Assembly (NCBI GenBank): GCA_037176905.1
Contig: JBBBWG010032786.1
Location: 1 to 41,152 of the forward strand
Source of the DNA: Azolla pinnata
Lineage: Eukaryota; Streptophyta; Polypodiopsida; Salviniales; Salviniaceae
DNA length: 41,152 nt
Direction of reading: 5' to 3'
The translations under genes and the position numbers were made by a program. The notes beneath the pieces were generated by a model. That model made no database searches. It saw only the letters and a program-made list of their open reading frames with translations, and was not told the DNA's origin. This document shows, in pieces, positions 10,901 through 26,861 of this stretch (positions are counted from its first letter, which is position 1; every line of letters starts with the position of its first letter).

Positions 10901-13900
10901 CCTACCTCAGTCTCATGTTTTAGAGGTGAAATTCTTTGTAGAGTTGCAAGTGTGATTGAGAAGGGTATACTTGAAAGCAGAGGGGTTTTAGTCAATATGA
11001 TGCCTGGTTCAGAATCACAAATTATATCTACCACATTTCAAGGACAAGGGGTCAAATGTCTATTCAAAATTGAGCCTCAGCAACTAGAGCTTGGAACGGT
11101 TCTAGTTGGTTTTCCTCAGCGGCGTAAATTGACCATCTACAATAGTACAGAAGGTTCTTTGAAATATATGATGGATCTTATGCCATTACACGGCACGAAA
11201 ATGGATGACTACAAACTAAAGTTTGACAGTAAAAAAGGGATCATCAATTCCTACTCCTCTAAGGATATCAATATTACGTTTAAGCCCAAAACGGCTTCCA
11301 CGTTTGTGATTGGAATCGTATGTAATATTAATGATACAGATGGGGGAAATGGTGAAAAGTCACCTCACTGTATCCTGTTTGCGAAGGCCTTATATCCATC
11401 TCTCTCTATTTGTGGTGTGAGAAATGAGTGTATGGGCCAAGTACAAGCCTGGCGTCAACTACACCTCAATGAGCTAGAGCAGATGCTTGCTGACGCGGAA
11501 GTGAAAGAAGATATCGGGTTGAGTACTGCCTGTTGTGACCTTTTTGGGCTTGGAGGAAAACCAATCCAAAGTTTCAGTTCTCCATTTAAGATTTTTCTGG
11601 GGAAAAGGAATGTAACTGCCAAGCCCACTGTCTATGAACTGGTCGTGCGGTCCTGCAGCATTTTACCTGTTTCTTGGAGGATAAGACTCTGGAATGATAG
11701 AGAGGTAGACCTGGAAAATTGGGTAGAAGATCCAGAACCATTAGACGAAGATGAACAACTTTATATCAGTGTACGTGAGCAAGAGCTTATTTCAGTTTAC
11801 CCCTGTGAAGGTTATTTGAATCCAAAAGAAACAGCACATATCAACATTACTTACAAGCATATAGTTGAGGGGATGCATGTGCTTCCTGCTATTTTACAAT
11901 TCGAACACGGCCGTGCCTTGCCCTTCATGCTTTCTGGTGAAACTCTCCCGAGGATGGCAAGCATTCTTACAGTGCAGTCTAGCACTTTCAAGTTGAAATC
12001 AGTGTCAATTGGAAATGTCAATCCACCATTACAGACTTTTGAGCTGCGGAATGATGGGATTTGGCTGCTGGAATACCGTGTTGATCTTACTTCATTGGTA
12101 TGCCTTAAGGAAGAAAACTATGGTTTTGAAGTGCTTGCCTGTTTGAATCCGTCTGGCGCTATACCTCCCAGTGAAACCTTGCTCCTGAATTGGTACTTCA
12201 GACCTATAGAGGCGAAAATGTACTCGGTTGAGGTGTTTATTTCTCTGATGAATGGAGAGGGAGCAAAGATATCAATCGAAGGTAGTCACTTGATGAAAAA
12301 TGATACTGATCAACCCAAAATGTGTTCTTTATTCATACTTATTTGTAAATTGCATATCATTAATAAGAACAAAATCCAAGGTAGTACCTGGTCCCAGCTA
12401 TTTATAACAATAATGCATATGACACAATCAAGTAACAGTAATTTATCATTTGCTGCAAATATCAAGGTACTGGCACAGAAAAAGAAGCAGAAGATCTAAA
12501 GAGTAAAGCGGAGGAATGTCTGGTAGAGAACGAATCGACTTCATTAAATCTGAGTGAATGGAAGAGTCTGCCAGCAATTCTCATGACTGAACATGTGACA
12601 TATGGGGACATACCTGCCATGTCTTCAGTAGAAAAGCTGGTCAATATCAAGAATACAAGTAGAAGTTCAGCGATTCGATATTCTTGGGAATGTTGCTACG
12701 CTGCGGAGAGGTCTATACATGGCCATTTCTCGGTCGTGCCGGCACAGGGTCTCATTGGTCATGACAGAAGCTGTGTGTGCAAGGTTATGTTTACGGCAGG
12801 GCTGCAGCCCCAGATATTTGAGATGACTGCACTCCGCTGCCATGTAGAGGAGGTTAAAACATATCAAGCATGTAGTAGTAAAGAGGAGCTGATAATGAGT
12901 AGTGCTGGAGATTATCATCATCAGAGCAGCACTGGTGAATCTGTGTTGGCTGAGGAGCATCGAAGCATGGTGTCTAATGCCACCAACCTTAGAACGAAAA
13001 GAGAATATCGGCAGTCTGTGGTTGAGAAATTGACATCCTCCGTGAAGGAAAAACTTCCTCGCCTCACTGCAAAGGCCTCCTTACCAACAAAGCCCCCGAG
13101 AAACCAAGACAATAGCATCATGGATATGTCAACAAAGAGAGGGACATTATACCTTTCTGCTTCAGGATCGATCAGACCCATAGACCACTTGTCAAAAAAG
13201 CTCGAAACACCCATTGGTATGCAGCTGCAGATGGATTATTGCAATGGATCTGATAGCCGCAAGATCGATGTAGCAAAGCACTTAGTAACAACGGTCTTTC
13301 GCGAGGCCATGCAGGTGATGCCGGTCGTGAATTTTCTAATGAATATGTAAAAATATGCTTGGTAAGCTGTCGAAGTTCTTTTATTCATCATTAGCACATG
13401 TCCCTGCATGTCATTGGTTTACTATCAAAACCCGTAGTAGGTGGATCCATTTCTGATGGTCTTGGAAGAGTATCTCCATGGGTGTGTCACCTATTCATCC
13501 CATGTCCAATTGAAAGACCATTCATAAGAAAATAAGTAGTTTTGCATTTCATAATCAGCATCTAGAGAGGGAACCAACCCCTCATTCAAAAATCAATTGA
13601 AATGCATGTGAGTACTGCCTGCTGGAAGGGTAGTGTTTCTGTGTATTGGCATACATATGGCATATCATCTCCTTTGACAATCACAGGTGTTCAGAGATGT
13701 ATTGGTGTGTGCTGTTAAGTACCCCAAATGGCCAGTACTTGTGAACATCCCTTCTCTATCATCCTTTCTGGTGCAAAAGCTCTTAAGTTCAGTGAGGTCC
13801 TAGATGTTCTCCTTACATACAATGAGGTAAGATTGTGTCCGTCAAGGCAAATTTAGACCGCCGAGGCCATTTCCACATGCCTATCTCAATGGGTGCATTC

Positions 13901-14617
13901 TCTGAAGATAAGATCTGGCGAGATCTTCTACTAGTGCATAGCTAGAATAATCTCAGTTCTAACAATCTCATGTGGCAGTGAGGTCATACCTGAGTCCCTC
14001 GTGAGAATTGTGGATGCAAGTGAAGTGGTAGCATATCATCTTCTGACTGATAGTTCATAGACCATATCTTGCATGGAGATGCATCTTCCACTATTCGAGC
14101 AATAAGCACAATCTTTGATTACTGATGCACAGTAAGCTCATTGATGAGAATCAAAATATCTAGGTAGGATAATAAATGTAGCAGCTGCGTACGCATTATG
14201 TCTTGCTTGATACGAGTTGTGCACATGCAAATGAAGATGGTTTGTTCTGTTTCTTGTTAAGACCTTATTTGTAGTTGGATCTATGCAAGTAATGACAATA
14301 ATGATTTTTTCCTTTGCTTTGTATAGGGATTGATCCACGCCAGATCAGTAGAATTGCAATTGCATGACCAGGTAATGTTTTTCGAACAAAAATCAAAGTC
14401 TGTGCTACCAGATACAGTTTGTATGGGAAAGTCTACCTGCACAGAAATACAAAAAGAAAGCATTGTTAGTCTGAATTTGTGCAGTTCTACAGTGTCCAAG
14501 GACAAATTGTTAAGCCTTTCCCTACATGTCGATGTATTCAATCTTCCAAGGAAAATGTTAGAATTGATGTTCTTTGAAATTATCCAAGAACTTTATGATA
14601 ATGATAACCTTACTTGA
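7901..14617 (+). CDS. CFAP65: CFAP65 (CCDC108-type) ciliary central-apparatus protein, N-terminus not found
   Basis: Inferred exons: 7901-8056, 8170-8436, 8548-8826, 8997-10291, 10392-10593, 10694-12281, 12467-13314 and 14327-14617, all GT-AG and in frame, giving about 1,641 aa without the true start. The protein is a chain of immunoglobulin-like ASH/MSP-type domains, marked by repeated DFG motifs (MDFGNCSV, LDFGDVVVG, IDFGSLPLG, IDFGTIS). It follows CFAP65 closely, for example HPLYCDLVGCC in the middle and LACLNPSGAIPP with FRPIEAKMYSVEV near the end. Known role: CFAP65 (Chlamydomonas FAP65) belongs to the C2a projection of the central pair in motile cilia and is needed for flagellar function. 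In a land plant it implies swimming sperm. The first exon start is set by the TAG|GTC acceptor at 7900, since an in-frame stop lies just before; upstream exons are missing or unrecognised. The last intron is supported only by phase and splice sites; CAG|GTAATG at 14371 is another possible donor. Confidence 0.88.
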
Positions 14618-15071
14618 CGGTGGACGCATCCAAAAAGCTGTTTGTAAGCATTTATACTGACTCAATCTCCCATATAAGCCTTGCTATATATAAATGTGAT
14701 ATGCTGGCTGTTACTTTGTCTTCCCATATAAAGAAAGGTATGATGGTGTAAGTTCAAGTATTGAACTTGATGAAATCCTTCATTTAAAGTCATTCAGATA
14801 ATCAATCCTTATGGCTAGATCAAAGCTCTCAAATTGGGGCCTGTATAAAGTTGTGCGCTTAACAGATTGATTCTGTCTACCCTCTATTGTCATGTTTTTT
14901 GCCATCGTTTTTAATGTGGCATGTTACAGCAGTGTGCTGAATCCATGTTATGATGATCTTCCCCTTTTCCTCTTTTGTCTTCCTCTTGTCACTCTTTTTC
15001 TTGGTTTATCTCGTATTAATCATTCATGCTAGATGATGATTATATAACCAATACTAATTACTTATTGTACA

Positions 15072-15303
15072 ATGGGTTTCAAAAAATGATCAAGATCAAC
15101 CTTTGTGACGCCTTTGTTAATCAACCCCTTGTTGTTAACATTCTGCTGCATAATCTCATTGGCAGTATTCGATTGTTGTCAACAATGCAACAGTTTCAAA
15201 AATGATCAAGAATCCTATATAAAATTAACCTTTTGTGGCACCTTTGTTAATCAACCCCTTGTTAACATTCTGCTGCATAATCTCATTGGCAGTATCCGAT
15301 CGT
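15072..15303. repeat. ~117-bp imperfect direct duplication
   Basis: Two units starting at GTTTCAAAAA(A)TGATCAAG (about 15075 and 15192). Each contains GTTAATCAACCCCTTGTT and ends in CTCATTGGCAGTATYCGAT. The second differs by small indels. No retroelement genes or target-site signature are present. Confidence 0.88.
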
Positions 15304-15513
15304 CCTCGGGATCAATACTTCAAGTTGCGTGATGCCTTGACTTGAAGTGAGAGATCTTCGGTTCTCTAGATCCCTCCAAGTTCAAGAGTTGGCCTTGAGG
15401 TCAATTATAAGTATCCTTCATATGTATTTGGATTCTTTCCATCATAGGATGATCTTCATGACGGGCATTTCAACGATCCGATAGTCGTTAGTCGAAAATT
15501 TCTAATCGATTCT

Positions 15514-15523
15514 AAACCCTAAA
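15514..15523. promoter_or_regulatory. Telo-box AAACCCTAAA upstream of the STR6-like gene
   Basis: AAACCCTAAA lies about 150 bp before the STR6 ATG. Telo-boxes are common near plant transcription starts, especially of translation and growth genes, and are bound by TRB/telobox-type proteins. Function here is inferred from motif and position only. Confidence 0.5.
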
Positions 15524-15671
15524 CCTTAATCACTCAAGGGATTAAGCCTAATCCATGAATGTGTTTAATTATACATACATGCCTCACCGCATATGCATGC
15601 ATACATGCATGAATGTGGGCACTTGACACTGGAACGAGTGCAGAACAGGCAAAGGAGAAGAGCAGGAAGGG

Positions 15672-20342
<4,671 letters not shown>

Positions 20343-21363
20343 CAAATGATGTAATTAATACAGGTAATAGAGGCAAGAAACAACCCATGAATCACGAGGA
20401 ATCCCATTTTGTTGCTTCCTCCATTGACTTCTTGGGCATTTCCCCATAACAATTCTGCTAATTTAATTGAAAGCCTCCATCGAGACACGATTCACAAGGA
20501 AATCTGTTGAGTTAGATAATGCTGTCGTTATCTTCCATCTTATGGGCATTGGATTTTCTTTTGGATCAACTTCCCAGATTGGGGTTTTTTACATGACATA
20601 TACGCAGCTGAGAACTCTTCCTTATGGACCATAGACAGGTTATAGGACTAGAGTTTTGGTGTTTTCTGCCACAAGGGTTAATTGGTTTCAGCAATCTAGC
20701 TGCAACTGAATTGAAGAGAATGTCAGCTAATTTTTGAAGCAATGATGTAAGCTAATTCTTGAAACAGTGATGTCCAAGGGAGATGGGTTCTATGATGCCA
20801 ACATTCAAACAAAAGCCCTTCTGTTTATCGTTTCTGGCGTGCTTTACTACCTATGACGAGAACCTAATCAGTGATCTAGATAAACTATACCTTCATCCAA
20901 AATATATACATAATTGTAGCACCTCATTTATGCTGCATTACTGCTAAAACACCAGCCATCAAACAGATCATTGATTTCACATGGATCTTTGGGATTTATT
21001 CAACACAATTAGGATGTGAATGAGTCTTACTTTCTCTAAATATATTTACAAAAGAATAACTAGAACCAAACGAATGTATTACACAACAAATGTTGTTGGA
21101 ATGGTTATTATATGTCTAAAATTTCTGGAAAAATATAATGGTTATGCAATGTCTATTATTTCTGTAATTGTATATACAAAAATTAACTAGAATCAAACAA
21201 ATGTATTACACAATAAATGTTGTAAATATTGTATGAATGGTTATTATGTCTAATATTTCTGGAAATATATAATGGTTATTCTATGTCTATTTTAATACTG
21301 TATATAACAAAAGCCTCATCACACAAAGAGTCCACCCACAATTCTTCACCATTGCTCATCTTC
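20343..21363. other. Convergent 3' spacer between the STR6-like and NPF genes
   Basis: AT-rich DNA between two converging genes. It should contain both polyadenylation regions. Apart from a ~127-bp duplication I see nothing that looks like a gene. Confidence 0.7.
21058..21312. repeat. ~127-bp imperfect direct duplication
   Basis: Two AT-rich units beginning AACTAGAA(C/T)CAAAC at 21058 and 21185, each containing TGTATTACACAA and ATTTCTGGAAA and ending near TATGTCTATT. The copies differ by substitutions and short indels. Each is MITE-sized, but no inverted termini are apparent. Confidence 0.85.
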
Positions 21364-22463
21364 TCATTTGTCCACGGAAGTATGCACCCTCTTATACCGA
21401 TACCAACGTGCACAGGCAATATAGGCCAAAGCATTGAGGAAGCTTAGCACAGCCAGGAGCCAGAAGAAGTAGTCCATATGCCCAATATTCAGGTTCTTGT
21501 CAGGAATCCACCCTGGTTCTTTGCCTCCTTTTGTGGTGATCCTCGATATGATGGTGACAAGCAAGGAGCTAAGGTAATTCCCGAGAGCCACAGTGGTAAG
21601 GGGCAAGGCACTGCAGAGGCTGCGCATCGCATCAGGTGCCTGATCGTAGAAGAATTCCGACTGCCCGATAAATGTGAAGATCTCAGCCATCCCCACCAAG
21701 AAATATTGAGGAACTTGCCAGAATATGCTCATTGGGACCATTGGGGTACTTTCGGTCGGATCCAGAAGATCATACTCCTTTGCCAATTGGAGCCTTTTGA
21801 TCTCCACAACTGCAGCTGCGACCATGGAAGCTATGGAGATGATGAGACCAATCCCCATGCGTTGAAGCTGCGTGAAACCCCGTGCATGGCCTGTATACCG
21901 CCTTACCACTGGCACAATCACACGATCGTATACAGGTACCCAAAAGATCACACTCAATGTGTCAAATATGGATAAGGAGGCTGCTGGGATCTTGAAGTGT
22001 GGACCCATGGATGCATCCATGCCTTGGCCTTGTTCCACAAAGAGTGTGGACATTTGGGAATAAACTGTAGCAAACACAATGCTAAATACCCATATAGGGA
22101 GAAGCTTAATCAATATCTTCACCTCTTCTACCTGAGTCACCGTGCAAAGTTTCCATGGGTCTGGAGCAGACTCCACTTTTGTTGAATCTGTTTGAACAGC
22201 GGCCTTATCAAGAAATCTGGTATGGCACAGAAATTTCTGTTGATTAGTGTAGGTATGTGAAATTTGGAAGCCATAATTTGAATCACGTGCCATATTTAAG
22301 GACAAACGATCATATATGTGAATATGACAGGGCAATATTCATTCAAGCAGCAAGTTATCCCTGTTTTGTGCTTGTTACCACTGACGATATGTAAATTTTC
22401 AACTAAGAATCAATTCACATAGTCCATGATTATTGCTCTTCCCATACATAAATACATAGATAC

Positions 22464-22510
<47 letters not shown>

Positions 22511-24471
22511 TATTGTAATGAACTAGAAATTGCTTTCGAGACAAAGACTAATGCATATAATGACCTTCAGGGGAAACAGAGTTTTTTGACATGTTGTACT
22601 GTACCTAAAGTATCCAGTGTGCTCAAGTTTTCTGCTTCCTTGAATAGTGCACTCCTTAGTTTCGAAAAGGAAGCTAGGATCAGATGGAACAACCACCTTA
22701 TACTTCCGAATAACAGCAACACACACTTGAAATATCCGGGTGAAGGGGCTTCCTCCTGGTAGCTGATGCCGGAACAGGGGTGTGCCTGAAAAGAAACTGA
22801 TAATGGCAACTCCCATCATAAGCGCTGGGACACCAAAGCCCCATGCCCAGCTAACATTCTCTTGAACATACACCAGAACACTTGATGCCAATAAGGCTCC
22901 TATGTTGATGGAGAAATAAAACCAGTTGAAGAAGGAGCTCTTTCTCTTTGCCTCATGCTCGTCATTGTCATCGAATTGATCGGCACCGAAAGAAGACACG
23001 CACGGCTTGATCCCTCCTGTACCTAAGGCAATCAAGTAAAGGGCTATGTAGAATGCTGCAAGTTGACCAGTGCTTGCGTTACCATTCTCTGGGGGAACAA
23101 GCGAAGGCACAGCCACAGAGAGAGTGAGAAGCACCATTCCCTGTCACACACACACACACACACACCCCCACACTATCGTTGTTAGAAGGCATGTGTTTTT
23201 ATGTATGAAATACATTAAAAATACATATTTCAAAATGTTCCACGTCTTCTACATATTTGATGTATTTAAGAAATTATAAGTACTCTACTTCCCAAAAAAA
23301 TTGAAATCAGACATGACCTGATTTCTTCATTGAGAAACATTTCTAGCATGCTCCATGGTTCCTTCATTGCATGAATTTCTTGTGATACTTGAACTAGATG
23401 GAACAAACTTTTTCGACCTTTTTCTCTTTCTTAAATGCTTTTAACAATTGAACGCACGAGAATACAGTTGATATTCAGCTTATATAAGGTATGTGCATTG
23501 TATGCTTAGTATTTTTTTATTGCATGAACGCAAACACACACAGAGCCAAGATTCCTTAATGAGGCATGTTTTGAGCTAAAAGCATGATAACAACTTTTGG
23601 GTTCTTGTTTTCCTTACTGCAAAATAAATTGAAGAGAATGTGGCTATCGTCCAATAGCGACCCAAGTAGGCATCGGCTAGAAATGCGCCAATGAGAGGCG
23701 TGATATAGCATGTTCCTGACCAATTGGTGACATTCACAGAGGCTGCTGCATTCGTCTGGTGTAGCTTAGTGGTTAGATAGACAACCAGATTGGTATTGAT
23801 CCCATAGTAGGCCAGCCTCTCGCAAGCCTCGTTCCCTATATACAGAAGAGATCTGAGCTACAAGCACAAAATTATCTCTCTTTCTCTCTCTCTCTCTCTT
23901 TCTCATTCTCATGGGCCATGCATGTCAGCCTAAGATGATGCTTGTAAATTAAAGACGATGCATGTCTCTTTGAGGGGGGTTTGATGGATCTTGAGCTGAA
24001 TTAAACAAGAGGATATAAGCAAATTAAACGTGACATGGCACATCGCATCTATGATAATGTCGATGCATACCAGAGTGTGCATGTGCATGCATAGTACGTG
24101 CAAGATGCAAGTGCATGCGCATGCGGACATGGGGTTTGTATATCTACGGCGAGCGCGTATGTGGTTACATGGTTGTATACGGTTCAAGCAAATGCAGTTA
24201 CGGAGCAAGCGAGCATGAAGCAGATCATCAAACGCGGAAAGAAAGCGTTTGCACGGGCATTGCGTCAGCCATGTGAGTACATTGGCAACAGTTAAATGGA
24301 GAGAAAGGAGAGAGAGAGAGAGAGAGGCGGACCGAGGATGAAGGGGCAAGCTTTCCAGTTTCCGGTCTTGGACCTGAGGGCGGGATTGCCATGGATGTCG
24401 ACGGACCCATCCGAGGTCGTATCGAGGAGCGCAGGTCGTCCTTCAGGATCGTAGGGTTTGGCGTCGGTGGA

Positions 24472-24513
<42 letters not shown>

Positions 24514-24531
24514 CGGAGCAGGAGCAGCCAT
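21364..24531 (-). CDS. NPF8/PTR-type proton-coupled peptide transporter
   Basis: Four exons on the minus strand: 24531-24333, 23835-23618, 23140-22605 and 22216-21364; all GT-AG, total 1,806 nt, 601 aa, normal for the family. The ExxER proton-coupling motif is present (EACER, residues 69-73) after CPFILGN, followed by [27 protein letters not shown] and the PTR signature around [14 protein letters not shown]. The C-terminal half carries [19 protein letters not shown] and [16 protein letters not shown], typical of plant PTR1/PTR2/PTR5. Known of the family: major-facilitator proteins with twelve membrane helices that move di- and tripeptides with protons at the plasma membrane or tonoplast. Substrate and membrane cannot be told from sequence. 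The N-terminus is an unusual Ala-Pro repeat from a hexamer microsatellite; the ATG at 24531 begins it. Same strand as ClpB, with the promoter to the right. Confidence 0.94.
22466..22507. repeat. (ATAC)n(TA)n microsatellite in NPF intron 3
   Basis: ACAT/ATAC units run into a long TA dinucleotide run inside the third intron of the NPF gene. Confidence 0.9.
23143..23165. repeat. (CA)n microsatellite at an NPF splice acceptor
   Basis: A CA run begins three bases into NPF intron 2, so on the minus strand a TG run makes up the region usually occupied by the polypyrimidine tract, ending GTGTGACAG at the acceptor. Length variation here could affect splicing efficiency. Confidence 0.85.
24474..24530. 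repeat. Coding (AGGAGC)n hexamer repeat at the NPF N-terminus
   Basis: About nine hexamer units, nearly all AGGAGC with one CGGAGC, read on the minus strand as alternating GCT/CCT-type codons and giving an (Ala-Pro)n N-terminus right after the start Met. Confidence 0.92.
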
Positions 24532-24768
24532 GGCAGCTGCGTAGATCCTGCACCCACTTGCTTATTGTAATAGACACAGAAAAGATGAAGAAAAGGAAAG
24601 AGAAGCAAAAGAGTGGAAGAACATGTATCTCTCTTTTGCTTCACAAAAGAGACAATTGAATTGAAGGCCTAAGTTTTATATACTTAGTCTTCACAGAGGA
24701 GAAAGAGAAAGAGAATAGATAAAAGAGAATGAGAAAGAGAGGTGAAGAGTTCAAACCCTGGCTAAGAA

Positions 24769-24937
24769 ATTGGATATTTCATACGTCGTAATTGCGAGTC
24801 TTCTGAGACAATTGGATATTTCATACGCCGTAATTGCGAGTCTTCTGAGACAATTGGACATTTCATACGCCGTAATTGCGAGTCTTCTGAGACAATTGGG
24901 ATATTTCATACGCCGTAATTGCGAGTCGTCTGCATTC
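24769..24937. repeat. 42-bp tandem array, four copies
   Basis: Units start at 24769, 24811, 24853 and 24895 with ATTGGATATTTCATACG and include TAATTGCGAGTC. Copies two and three differ by single bases; the fourth has one extra G and a diverged end. Because 42 is divisible by three, the array is read as a 14-residue peptide repeat on both strands. Confidence 0.95.
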
Positions 24938-25701
24938 GGCTCGATGCTGCTGGGGCCGATCAGATCGGCATTCGATCGATTCCCTCCCCGTCTCTGATCC
25001 GCAGCAAGTACCCGGGGCATCGGCGAGTTAATTGCGCCCTGCTTTGGAGCATCTTCCGATGCCCTAAAGGACGCAGGAATAAAGAGAAGGAAATCGTCGA
25101 TGAACCTTGCATGAACGGGTCCTCTCCTGATGCCGATCGCATCCGCGCGATTTCCGTAGATACCATCGGATCGATCGATCGCCTTTCCGTGTTTGCAGGT
25201 CGAAAAGCATGCGTTGGGTAATGCCGATGCGGTGTTTTTAGACCACTTATGCCTCTTCTTCGAGGCATATGATGCTGACGCCACCATTCTGCTCGTAATC
25301 TGTCGATGGAAATGAATGATCTTCAGAGGTAACCAACCGATTCGGTTATCCACATCTTTGACTTCAGAACGGAATACGTTGTGGAAAAACAAGGAGCTGT
25401 GCGGGGGCAGAGCTCACAGCTGATTGCTCCGTCCATCGACTTTGCTGCATCGGCCAGCGGTCACAGCGTTGAAATTTAGAGAAACCGAGTACTGTATTTT
25501 CAAAGCTGGGGATCAGACACGACTCTCTCGCGTGTCTTTCATCGGTTAGTAGGGCCACCGATACTGGAGATTTTTATTGTTAAGGGCCCACTCTCACTCC
25601 ATCAATCAATGTTCCTGTCCAAACCCTTTATCCTGTATTTTTATTATTTCCATTTCTATCCCTACACTTTCCTTCCATCTCCTTCCCCCTCTTATATATT
25701 C

Positions 25702-25737
25702 CCCTAACCCTAACCCTAACCCTAACCCTAACCCTAA
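25702..25737. repeat. Interstitial (CCCTAA)6 telomere-like run
   Basis: Six perfect CCCTAA units (TTAGGG on the other strand). This is the six-base vertebrate-type motif, not the seven-base CCCTAAA seen elsewhere in the window (34092-34117). Confidence 0.95.
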
Positions 25738-26861
25738 TACGCACACAGAACGCCGAAATAGAACCCGCCTAATGGAATTGAATCCACACATGGTGCCGAG
25801 TTTTGCTTTTGCAAGCCACATCAATTTTGCCATTCACCATTCCGGCAAATCTTTTTGGGCTACATTATGAAAACCCCAAGCATTCCTCAATTTTTCTCTT
25901 TTACCACTTTTTAATCCCTCCTCTTAACCTTGTATAAATTTCCCTAATTTCTCCTTATTCTTCTCTTATTTTCCCTGCGATTTCCATAACTTCCTCTTAT
26001 CACAATAACACAAGACATCCTAAAATCCCAGTACCAATAGCTACCAGTGTTCAGCCTAAGACGTTATTCTTACAATGAAAGCTCAGTGTCATGCATATTT
26101 CTTTACTGGCTTTCTTGTTAAATTTCTCATAAATTATTAGCCTTTCTATACAGCAATGATGCCCTCCTTCATCTCGATTGTAAGGAGAGTTTGCTTGTTA
26201 AGTGTGTGTATAATGCAAGATTTCAACTCATTTGGCAACTTCGGCCACACAATCACTGTAGAATATATAGATACGACGAAATCATTTTGAAATGCAATCA
26301 GATCTCTACTAGTCTGAAAGTACTTAATTCTGCCATACGTCGTATGATAATACACTGATTTACAATGCAATGCAAGAGTGGGAATTTGGCAGAATTCCTA
26401 CATTTGGCAGAATTACACATGTAATGCAATGAGCATGAACTGTGTTCAATGACCATCTGCAGCAAAAGAGACAAACAGTGATGATAATGCACATAATTCA
26501 CTGTTTTTTACTTTCTCATTTGTTTTCCACAAATTCATTACATCATCCAGGATTTCGTAGAGGCAGAGAACAGATAAATAGGTACATGAGAGACCAGATG
26601 CGAACCATGGAACAGACTCGAAGTGATGATGTTCATCCGAGACTCAGAAAAACTGTGAGGAAAGAGCCGAGCATTTCTGAGCATGTTCTTGTCGTGTTAT
26701 CGGGCCATTTCAATCTTCTCTATAAATTGCTCCAGTTTTAGGATTGTTCCCAATAGAGATGGGTGGGGGTGGCTTCCGATATCAACCATATCTTTTCTCG
26801 TATAAGCTAGATATAGAACCCTATTGCGCTTAACCTGTATAGATATATACCTGGATAGACA

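Larger units (their letters stand above)
14618..15671. other. Spacer between CFAP65 and the STR6-like gene
   Basis: AT-rich spacer between two plus-strand genes. It holds the CFAP65 3' flank, a ~117-bp direct duplication, and the STR6 promoter with a telo-box. No gene is seen. Confidence 0.7.
24532..26861. other. NPF promoter side and ClpB 3' flank; no gene recognised
   Basis: This stretch should carry the NPF promoter (left part) and the 3' UTR of ClpB (right end). It includes a GAGAAA-rich tract (about 24700-24740), a 42-bp tandem array, a CCCTAA run and AT-rich DNA. The longest open frames (24751-25392 minus, 213 codons; 26442-26741 plus, 99 codons) match nothing I recognise. Confidence 0.65.

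Noticed and set aside
7901..14617. HYDIN as the identity of the ASH-domain gene
   Set aside because: HYDIN is several times longer, and the HPLYCDLVGCC and CLNPSGAIPP/RPIEAK blocks are those of CFAP65.
15072..15303. LTR pair of a retrotransposon
   Set aside because: The copies are adjacent with no internal coding region, primer-binding site or target-site duplication.
25702..25737. True chromosome end
   Set aside because: Only six units, with genes continuing on both sides.
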